From Micromonospora sp. DSM 45708 (GTDB lineage: Bacteria > Actinomycetota > Actinomycetes > Mycobacteriales > Micromonosporaceae), in contig NZ_CP154796.1 of NCBI RefSeq assembly GCF_039566955.1, positions 4,216,001 through 4,280,000 of the forward strand: 64,000 nucleotides of DNA, given 5' to 3'. Under the pieces are notes generated by a model. That model did no database searches. It was not told the origin of the DNA and saw only the letters and a list, made by a program, of their open reading frames with translations. Shown in pieces: positions 58,262 to 64,000 of the stretch. The position numbers were made by a program, and so were the translations under genes. Position 1 is the stretch's first letter. Every line of letters starts with the position of its first letter.

Positions 58262-60871
58262 GTGACCCGATCCCGTCGTCGGCTGGTCGCGCTCACCGCG
58301 GCCGCCGCGTTGGCCCTCACCGGCGCCACCGCCGGCCCGGCCCTTGCCGAAGTACCCCCGGACGCCCCCGAACAGCTCCGCAACGGCGACTTCAGCGCCG
58401 GTGTCTCCCCCTGGTTCTCCTACGGCACCGGCGAGCTGGGGGTCACCGACGGCCGCCTCTGCACCACGGTCGCCGCCGGCACGGCCAACCCGTGGGACGC
58501 CGGCATCGGCCAGGACGCGGTGCCGCTGATCTCCGGCGCCGAGTACGAACTCTCCTTCGACGTCTCCGCCACCCCCGGCGCGGCGCTCAAGGCGGTGCTC
58601 CAGCTCGGCAGCGCGCCCTACACCACGTACGCCAGCGTCGACGCCACCGCCACCGGCACCGCGAAGCACGTCACCACCACGTTCACCGCGCCGGCCGACA
58701 ACGCCGGCGCCCAGCTCATCTTCCAGGTCGGCGGCAGCGCCCAGGCGCAGACGTTCTGCCTCGACAACGTGTCGCTGCGCGGCGGCGAGGCGGCCCCGCC
58801 GTACGAGCCGGACACCGGCCCCCGGGTCCGGGTCAACCAGGTCGGCTACCTGCCCGGCGGCCCGAAGCACGCCACCGTGGTCACCGACGCCACCGAGGCG
58901 CTGCCCTGGCAGTTGACGTCGGCCGCCGGGTCCGTGGTGGCCAGCGGCGAGACCACGCCGCGCGGCGTGGACGAGGCGTCGGCGCAGCGCGTGCAGACCG
59001 TCGACTTCTCCGCGTACCGCACGCCCGGCACCGGCTACCGGCTGACCGTCGACGGGGAGACCAGCCACCCGTTCGACATCTCCGGCACGCTCTACGACCG
59101 GCTGCGCGCCGACTCGCTCCAGTTCTTCTACGCCCAGCGCAGCGGCATCGCGATCGACGGCGACCTGATCGGTGACGAGTACGCCCGTCCCGCCGGCCAC
59201 CTCGACGTCGCCCCCAACAAGGGCGACACCGACGTGCCCTGCCAGCCCGGCGTCTGCGACTACAAGCTGGACGTGCGCGGCGGCTGGTACGACGCCGGCG
59301 ACCACGGCAAGTACGTGGTCAACGGCGGCATCGCCACCTACCAGCTGCTCAACGCGTTCGAGCGCACCAAGACCGCGGAGACCGCCGACGGCGGCGCGGC
59401 GCTCGGCGACGCCACGCTCCGGGTGCCCGAGCGCGGCAACGACGTGCCGGACGTGCTCGACGAGGCCCGTTGGGAGCTGGACTTCCTGCTGCGCATGCAG
59501 GTGCCGGCCGGCAAGCCGCTGGCCGGAATGGTCCACCACAAGATCCACGACCAGAACTGGACCGGCCTTCCGCTCGCCCCGCAGGACGACCCGCAGCCGC
59601 GCGAGCTGCACCCGCCGTCCACCGCGGCCACGCTCAACCTGGCCGCCGTCGCCGCCCAGTGCGCCCGGCTGTTCGCCCCGTACGACGCCGCGTTCGCGGC
59701 CCGCTGCGGCACGGCCGCGAAGACCGCGTACGCGGCGGCCAAGGCGCACCCGGCGATCTACGCCTCGGCCAGCGACGGCACCGGCGGCGGCGCGTACGAG
59801 GACAACAACGTCAGCGACGAGTTCTACTGGGCGGCGGTCGAGCTGTGGCTGACCACCGGCGACAAGGCGTACCTGGCCGACGTCACCGGCTCGCCGCTGC
59901 ACACCGCCGACGTGTTCACCCCGAACGGCGCGTTCGGCTGGCAGAGCGTGGCCGCGCTGGGCCGGCTCGACCTGGCCACCGTGCCGAACACGCTCCCGGC
60001 AGCCGAGAAGACCCGGATCCGCGCCTCGGTGACCACCGCCGCCGACCGCTACCTGGCGGCGCTCCGCGACCAGGCGTACGGGCTGCCACTGCCCGGCACC
60101 GCCGACGCGTACGTCTGGGGCAGCAACAGCAACATGGTGAACAACGCCATCGTGCTGGCGACCGCGTTCGACCTGAGCCGGGACGCGAAGTACCGGGACG
60201 GCGCGGTGCAGAGCGCCGACTACCTGTTCGGCCGCAACGCGCTGAACATGTCCTACGTGACCGGTTGGGGCGAGCAGAACGCCCACAACCAGCACAGCCG
60301 GATCTTCGCCCACCAGTTGAACCCGGACCTGCCGAACCCGCCGGCCGGCTCGCTCGCCGGCGGCCCGAACGCCGCGCTCCAGGACCCGTACGCCGCGAAC
60401 CTGCTCGCCGGCTGCGCGCCGACGCTCTGCTACGTCGACGACATCAACTCGTACTCGACCAACGAGGTGGCGATCAACTGGAACTCGGCGCTGGCCTGGC
60501 TCGCCTCGTTCCTGGCCGACCAGGGTGACGCGGCGGCGGTGCCGGCGCCCACCTGCGCGGTCACGTACACCACCCACGGGAGTTGGCCGTCCGGCTTCAC
60601 CACCCAGGTGACGGTGCGCAACACCGGCACGTCGGCGGTGAACGGGTGGAGCCTGCGGTGGGCCTTCACCGGCGACCAGAAGGTGAGCCAGTCCTGGTCG
60701 GCGCAGGTCACCCAGACCGGCGCCACGGTGACGGCGAAGAACCTGGCGTGGAACGCCAAACTGGCACCGGGCGCGTCCACCACGTTCGGCCTGAACGGCA
60801 CCTCCTCGGGTGCCCCCAACCCCGATCCCACCCTGATCACCCTGAACGGGAAGGCCTGCACGCTCTCCTGA
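58262..60871 (+). CDS. Secreted glycoside hydrolase family 9 cellulase with two carbohydrate-binding modules
   Basis: An 869-residue exported enzyme from GTG with GGAAGGAA upstream. Residues 1-29 are a signal peptide ending ALA. A CBM4/9-type module occupies about 30-180 (NGDFSAGVSPWF), the Ig-like CelD-N domain 190-280, the GH9 barrel 285-755 and a CBM2 760-869 (WPSGFTTQVTVRNTGTSAVN). Catalytic residues are DVRGGWYDAGDHGKY (nucleophile-side Asp pair) and STNEVAINWNSALAW (acid Glu). It cuts crystalline cellulose outside the cell. The CebR-type site upstream indicates cellobiose control. Confidence 0.95.
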   Translation: MTRSRRRLVALTAAAALALTGATAGPALAEVPPDAPEQLRNGDFSAGVSPWFSYGTGELGVTDGRLCTTVAAGTANPWDAGIGQDAVPLISGAEYELSFDVSATPGAALKAVLQLGSAPYTTYASVDATATGTAKHVTTTFTAPADNAGAQLIFQVGGSAQAQTFCLDNVSLRGGEAAPPYEPDTGPRVRVNQVGYLPGGPKHATVVTDATEALPWQLTSAAGSVVASGETTPRGVDEASAQRVQTVDFSAYRTPGTGYRLTVDGETSHPFDISGTLYDRLRADSLQFFYAQRSGIAIDGDLIGDEYARPAGHLDVAPNKGDTDVPCQPGVCDYKLDVRGGWYDAGDHGKYVVNGGIATYQLLNAFERTKTAETADGGAALGDATLRVPERGNDVPDVLDEARWELDFLLRMQVPAGKPLAGMVHHKIHDQNWTGLPLAPQDDPQPRELHPPSTAATLNLAAVAAQCARLFAPYDAAFAARCGTAAKTAYAAAKAHPAIYASASDGTGGGAYEDNNVSDEFYWAAVELWLTTGDKAYLADVTGSPLHTADVFTPNGAFGWQSVAALGRLDLATVPNTLPAAEKTRIRASVTTAADRYLAALRDQAYGLPLPGTADAYVWGSNSNMVNNAIVLATAFDLSRDAKYRDGAVQSADYLFGRNALNMSYVTGWGEQNAHNQHSRIFAHQLNPDLPNPPAGSLAGGPNAALQDPYAANLLAGCAPTLCYVDDINSYSTNEVAINWNSALAWLASFLADQGDAAAVPAPTCAVTYTTHGSWPSGFTTQVTVRNTGTSAVNGWSLRWAFTGDQKVSQSWSAQVTQTGATVTAKNLAWNAKLAPGASTTFGLNGTSSGAPNPDPTLITLNGKACTLS

Positions 60872-60887
60872 CCCGTTCCCGTCCCCG

Positions 60888-60934
60888 CGACCGTGCGGTG
60901 GCGGCGCCCGCCCGGCGTCGTCACCGCACGGTCG
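60888..60934 (+). terminator. Hairpin terminator of the cellulase gene
   Basis: CGACCGTGCGGTG and CACCGCACGGTCG are perfect 13-base arms around a 21-base loop. Confidence 0.82.
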
Positions 60935-60960
60935 GTGACGCCGGCGGGTACGGTCCCGGC

Positions 60961-61281
60961 ATGGCGTACCTGCTCCTGGCCCTCGCGATCGCCGCCGAGG
61001 TGGTCGGCACCAGCCTGCTCAAGGCGAGCGACGGGTTCACCCGGCTCTGGCCCACGGTCGGCCTGGTGGTGTGCTACCTGACCGCGTTCGGGCTGCTCGC
61101 CCTCGTGGTCCGGGACGTCCCGGTCGGCGTGGCGTACGCGATCTGGTCCGGGCTGGGCACCGCCGCCATCATGGCGGTCGGCGCGGCGTTCCTGGGTGAG
61201 CCGCTGAGCGTGACCAAGGTCGTCGGGGCCGGCCTGGTCATCGCCGGCGTGGTGGTGCTCAACCTCGGCGGCGCCCACTGA
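60961..61281 (+). CDS. Small multidrug resistance (SMR) efflux protein
   Basis: A 106-residue four-helix transporter with the key membrane glutamate in LAIAAEVVGTSLLKASDGFT (about E14), WPTVGLVVCYLTAFGLL and IWSGLGTAAIMAVGAAFLGE. It is of the EmrE/QacE type and dimerises to exchange protons for cationic compounds. A paired SMR gene is not present. It ends nine bases short of the convergent DinB gene. Confidence 0.92.
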   Translation: MAYLLLALAIAAEVVGTSLLKASDGFTRLWPTVGLVVCYLTAFGLLALVVRDVPVGVAYAIWSGLGTAAIMAVGAAFLGEPLSVTKVVGAGLVIAGVVVLNLGGAH

Positions 61282-61291
61282 GCCACGGCCG

Positions 61292-61822
61292 TCAGGGTCG
61301 CCCGGAGGCCGCGCGCAGCAACCGGAGTTGACCGATCTCGGCCACGTTCTTCATGAGTTCGGCGTTGACCCAGCCGACCAGGTGCGCGACCGTGAGCCCG
61401 GCGTCCGCCGACCACGGGAACGCGGCGGGCCGCGCCAGGTCGGCGGCGGTCAGCCGGCCGAGCCCGTCCGTCCACTCCGTCCGTAGGCCACGCAGCCAGG
61501 AGATGGTCTCCTCCCCCGGCCCGGGCCACACCACGTCGTCACGCTGCCGTGCCGGCCGCTGGCCGAGGTGGTCCCCGGCGACCGACCACCACCACCCGAG
61601 ATGCCACGTGAGCCACGCGATCGTGGGCGCCGGGACCGGGTCCGGCTCGACGTCGGCCCAGTCGGGACGCCACGCGTCGTCCGCGTCGCGGCGCATCGTC
61701 CAACAGAGCGCGGCCGGCTCCCACAGGAAGTCCGCCGCGTCCAGCCTTTCGAGGTGGTGCTCACCCAACGACCAGGTCAGCTCGAACTGCCAGCGCAGCA
61801 GGGCGGGGGCGGTGAGGGTCAC
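61292..61822 (-). CDS. DinB-family protein
   Basis: A 176-residue four-helix bundle of the DinB/mycothiol-dependent isomerase superfamily. One metal-binding His is in WLTWHLGWWWSVAGDHLG, a second near the C-terminus in LTVAHLVGWVNAELMKN. The N-terminus LLRWQFELTWSLGEHHLERL begins at a GTG. Such enzymes use mycothiol or bacillithiol to conjugate toxic compounds, a role inferred from family. Tryptophan content is unusually high in the core. Confidence 0.85.
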   Translation of the reverse strand: MTLTAPALLRWQFELTWSLGEHHLERLDAADFLWEPAALCWTMRRDADDAWRPDWADVEPDPVPAPTIAWLTWHLGWWWSVAGDHLGQRPARQRDDVVWPGPGEETISWLRGLRTEWTDGLGRLTAADLARPAAFPWSADAGLTVAHLVGWVNAELMKNVAEIGQLRLLRAASGRP

Positions 61823-61922
61823 CGGCCGATCGTGGCACGGCAGCGGGGGTCCGGGCTATCGATTACCGGCCCCGGTCGCACGGCCCGGCGTTCGGCCCGA
61901 CGGCCCCTCGCCGGCGGGCGGT

Positions 61923-62060
61923 TCAGTCGACCGGCCGGCGCATCGCGACCCGGTCGGTCGCGTCGAAGCCGAGCGCCGCCTCGGCCGCCAGGAACCCGGC
62001 CAGCCCCCGGGGTCAGCTCCGCCTCGGCCAGTTCGCGGCGGTTCTGGTCTGCGGCACGGC
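61923..62060 (-). pseudogene. C-terminal remnant of a degraded gene
   Basis: Reading the minus strand, about 14 residues ending RELAEAELTPG are followed, after removing one base from a run of five C's at 62004-62008, by 26 residues starting LAGFLAAEAALGFDAT and ending DRVAMRRPVD plus stop at 61923. The joined piece looks like the true end of a protein, yet nothing upstream continues it. I do not recognise the family. The rest of this 295-bp gap is empty. Confidence 0.35.
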
Positions 62061-62117
62061 GCCGACCCTGGCAGAGCGGAGGAAAGAGGCGAGCGCATTT
62101 CGGCGTACCCTGCACCG

Positions 62118-62720
62118 GTGACCCTTCCGCTGCCGGCCGGCGACTTCCGCGCGTACCTGTTCGACTGCGACGGCACGATCGTCGACTCGATGCCGGTGCA
62201 CCACCGGGCCTGGTGCGCGGCGCTGGCCGAGTGGGGCTGCGAGTTCCCGGAGGACCTCTTCTACGCCTGGGGCGGCCGGCCGGTCGTCGACATCGTCGTC
62301 GACCTGAACCGGCGGCACGGCCTGGCGATGCCGGTCGAGGCGGTGGCCCGCCGCCGGGAGGACCTGTTCCAGGAGCTGCTGCCCGGGGTGAGCGCCGTGC
62401 CCGAGGTGCTGGCGCACATCGAGGACGCGCACGGGCGGCTGCCGTTCGCGGTCGTCTCCGGCAGCACCCGGGAGTCGGTGACCGCGTCGCTGACCACGCT
62501 GGGCCTGCTCGACCGGTTCGACACAATGGTCTGCGCCGAGGACTGCGCGCGGCCCAAGCCCGACCCGGAGGGTTACCTGCTGGCCGCCCGACGGCTCGGC
62601 GTCGAACCGGCCGCCTGTCTCGTCTTCGAGGACACCGACCTCGGCGTGGCGGCGGCGACGGCGGCCGGCATGGCGTCGGTCCGGGTGCCCCACCCCCGGG
62701 AGCGGTCGGCCGCCCGGTGA
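62118..62720 (+). CDS. HAD-superfamily beta-phosphoglucomutase-like phosphatase
   Basis: A 200-residue HAD enzyme from GTG: YLFDCDGTIVDSMPVHHRAW with the double-Asp nucleophile, VVSGSTRESV, KPDPEGYLLAARRLGV and FEDTDLGVAAATAAGM. The YqaB/fructose-1-phosphatase group opens the same way (FDCDGTIVDSMPVHHRAW), which makes a sugar-1-phosphate phosphatase more likely than a mutase. Transcribed alone, 180 bases before a GNAT gene. Confidence 0.88.
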   Translation: MTLPLPAGDFRAYLFDCDGTIVDSMPVHHRAWCAALAEWGCEFPEDLFYAWGGRPVVDIVVDLNRRHGLAMPVEAVARRREDLFQELLPGVSAVPEVLAHIEDAHGRLPFAVVSGSTRESVTASLTTLGLLDRFDTMVCAEDCARPKPDPEGYLLAARRLGVEPAACLVFEDTDLGVAAATAAGMASVRVPHPRERSAAR

Positions 62721-62786
62721 CCGTGCCGAGCGGACCGCCGGGCGTTCACGGTGCGTGACGCGTCAGCGGGAGCATGCGGACGGACA

Positions 62787-62828
62787 CGATATACCGCTGG
62801 GTCATATTTATGACCTGCTGTCATATCG
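62787..62828. repeat. Diverged copy of the 42-bp CGATAT...ATATCG element
   Basis: The same length as the core of the 1.1-kb palindrome, starting CGATATACC, with centre GGTCATATTTATGACC and end ATATCG. Inner and outer arms still pair (6 and 7 bases) but the segments between do not. It lies between a HAD gene and a GNAT gene on the same strand. Confidence 0.75.
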
Positions 62829-62899
62829 CTCGCGACGGCAACGTTCGGTAGGCGCCGAGCCGGCCCGCACCGACCGCGCCGGTGTAGCAGCATGGCGGG

Positions 62900-63433
62900 A
62901 TGACCGACCAGCGGAGCATCACCATCCGGCCGGGCGGCCCGGCGGACGCGCCCACCGTGCTGCGGCTGTTCGACAGCGCCATCGCGTGGCTGGTCGAACG
63001 CGGCCGGCCCGAGCAGTGGGGCGTCGACCCGGTCTCGACCGACACGCGCCACATCGCCCGGGCCGACGCCTACGCTCGCGGCGGCGGCCTGCACCTCGCC
63101 GAGATCGACGGCGCGGTCGTCGGCGCGCTGGTGGTCGGCGACGCGACCGAGCACGTGCCGCCGGCCACCGAGCCGGAGCTGTACGTCAACCTGCTCGTCA
63201 CCGACCGGGCGCACGCGGGCCGGGGGGTCGGCGCGCGGCTGCTGGCGTACGCGGCGGAGCTGGCCCGCGAACGCGGGCTGGGCCTGCTGCGGGTGGACTG
63301 CTTCCGGAGCGCGGACCGGGCGCTGGTGCGCTTCTACGAGGGCTGCGGCTTCACCGCCACCGACCCGTTCACCGTGCAGCGGCCGGGCCGGGCGCCGTGG
63401 CCGGGGCAGGTGCTGGCCCGCCGGCTCGACTGA
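62900..63433 (+). CDS. GNAT family N-acetyltransferase
   Basis: A 177-residue acetyltransferase: ITIRPGGPADAPTVLRLF at the start, acetyl-CoA loop RAHAGRGVGARLLAYA, and the C-terminal ALVRFYEGCGFTATDP. The N-terminal half carries an AWLVERGRPEQWGVDPV segment typical of a subgroup with unknown small-molecule substrates. No ribosome-binding site is obvious. The diverged 42-bp element lies 72-113 bases upstream. Confidence 0.88.
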   Translation: MTDQRSITIRPGGPADAPTVLRLFDSAIAWLVERGRPEQWGVDPVSTDTRHIARADAYARGGGLHLAEIDGAVVGALVVGDATEHVPPATEPELYVNLLVTDRAHAGRGVGARLLAYAAELARERGLGLLRVDCFRSADRALVRFYEGCGFTATDPFTVQRPGRAPWPGQVLARRLD

Positions 63434-63434
63434 G

Positions 63435-63692
63435 TCAGCCGATCTCCTCGTCCTCGAAGCACCAGCGCCACGACTCCCCCGGCTCGATCGAGCGCATCAC
63501 CGGGTGCCCGGTGGACTGGAAGTGCTTCGTGGCGTGCTGGTACGGCGACGAGTCGCAGCAGCCCACGTGCCCGCAGCTCAGGCAGGCGCGCAGGTGGACC
63601 CAGTCCCGGTTGCCGATCGCCACGCAGTCGGGGCACTCGGTGGTGGTGGCCGGCTCGGCGTCGCCCGCCCCGGTCAGGTGCTCGCAACTCAT
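63435..63692 (-). CDS. UBP-type zinc finger protein
   Basis: An 85-residue protein with the ZnF-UBP pattern: CEHL near the start, ECPDC, LRACLSCGHVGCCDSS and HATKHFQSTGHPVM, giving the Cys/His ligands of a two-zinc domain. In eukaryotes this domain binds the free ubiquitin C-terminus; in bacteria it appears as short stand-alone proteins or fused to antiporters. Here it is coupled by ATGA overlap to the end of a Na+/H+ antiporter, so it probably acts with that transporter. Confidence 0.9.
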   Translation of the reverse strand: MSCEHLTGAGDAEPATTTECPDCVAIGNRDWVHLRACLSCGHVGCCDSSPYQHATKHFQSTGHPVMRSIEPGESWRWCFEDEEIG

Positions 63693-64000
63693 TCGGAAAC
63701 CTCCTGTCGTAGCAGCGACTCCTCCAGGTCCAGATCCCGGTAGGCGCGGGTGAGCACCTCTTCCGGGATCTGGCCCGAGTCGCGGGCGGCGCGGAACACC
63801 TCCCGCTCGGCGTCGATCATCTCCTGCCGCAGCCGCGCGTACGCCTGGGAGGGGGTTTCCCGGTCGGTGCCGCCGAGCCGTTCCCAGGCCACGTTGGCGC
63901 GGGACGTGGTCAGTCCGCGCAGCCGCTCCACCACGGCCTCGGGAGCTTCGCCGGCCAGCGCGTCGAGCCGTTCCCGGGCGGCGCGGCTGGCCCGCTGCTG
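63689..64000 (-). CDS. Na+/H+ antiporter, C-terminal cytoplasmic tail (partial)
   Basis: The last 104 residues of a gene that begins beyond the window. AREVFRAARDSG-like sequence (AEREVFRAARDSGQIPEEVL) and YRDLDLEESLLRQE match the helical tail of actinobacterial CPA1 Na+/H+ antiporters, so the missing part should be a membrane domain. Four-base overlap with the zinc-finger gene makes the two one translation-coupled unit. The start is not visible. Confidence 0.78.
   Translation of the reverse strand, partial: QQRASRAARERLDALAGEAPEAVVERLRGLTTSRANVAWERLGGTDRETPSQAYARLRQEMIDAEREVFRAARDSGQIPEEVLTRAYRDLDLEESLLRQEVSE

Noticed and set aside
1..64000. CRISPR array, tRNA, rRNA, insertion sequence or prophage
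   Set aside because: I looked for regularly spaced repeats, cloverleaf sequences with CCA-type ends, transposase motifs and phage structural genes and saw none; small or diverged cases could be missed by eye.

Overview
This 64-kb window is chromosomal DNA from a very GC-rich actinobacterium, most likely a member of the Micromonosporaceae (Micromonospora or a close relative). The reasons are strong G/C third-position bias, many GTG starts, dense head-to-tail ATGA/GTGA gene overlaps, and gene content such as an F420-dependent oxidoreductase, a GH9 cellulase behind a CebR-type operator, DUF1206, DUF2795, DUF3072 and DUF3618 proteins, and a sigma-B/F/G family sigma factor. I saw no rRNA or tRNA gene, no CRISPR array, no insertion sequence and no prophage. 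The genus is inferred from gene style, not from a marker gene.

Layout. 0-8 kb: a YcnI-like exported protein, an ADP-ribosylglycohydrolase, a two-component system, an adenosine deaminase-family enzyme coupled to a trans-aconitate methyltransferase-like gene, and an aldo/keto reductase. 8-12.3 kb: a cold-shock gene with a long leader, then envelope genes on the minus strand: a coupled holin-like/DUF3618/DUF4235 trio, MscS, DUF1206 and a lipoprotein. 12.4-20.2 kb: a cysteine desulfurase-like enzyme with a GNAT partner, a NagZ-type hexosaminidase, an F420 oxidoreductase, RecQ, a hypothetical protein and an AraC regulator. 20.3-29 kb: one long minus-strand operon that reads as an ADP-heptose-type glycan locus: a GmhB-GT9 fusion, two GT4 transferases, GmhA, HldE, a short-chain dehydrogenase, a second GT9, and topoisomerase IB at its end. 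29-34 kb: an SRPBCC protein, polyprenol-phosphate mannose synthase, a carotenoid-desaturase-like flavoprotein and an aldehyde dehydrogenase.

33.8-49 kb is rich in small stress and envelope genes (ChaB-like, YihY, DUF2795, SRPBCC, DUF3072, general-stress membrane protein, TM-helix channel), a PAS-GAF-PP2C-HATPase regulator, an antiporter, and a coupled SDR/GH15 pair. Several of these genes have upstream sites shaped like sigma-B promoters (GNNT, about 15 nt, GGGTAC-like). The clearest are a divergent pair between the ChaB-like and YihY genes. 49-58 kb: a MarR-pirin pair, a 42-residue membrane peptide gene, a phospholipase D family protein, a DUF2071 gene that appears frameshifted in a six-base homopolymer, the sigma-B/F/G family sigma factor with an AT-rich leader, an HrpB helicase and a PP2C phosphatase. 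58-64 kb: a secreted GH9 cellulase under a perfect CebR-type operator, an SMR transporter, DinB, HAD and GNAT genes, a degraded gene tail, and a UBP-type zinc-finger gene coupled to the end of a Na+/H+ antiporter that runs off the window.

Two features stand out as possibly undescribed. One is a 42-bp element bounded by CGATAT and ATATCG, present as a perfect AT-cored palindrome near 1.1 kb and as a diverged copy of identical length near 62.8 kb. The other is the complete heptose-sugar locus in a Gram-positive, with a fused GmhB-glycosyltransferase, no recognisable HldD epimerase, and internal patches of different codon choice.
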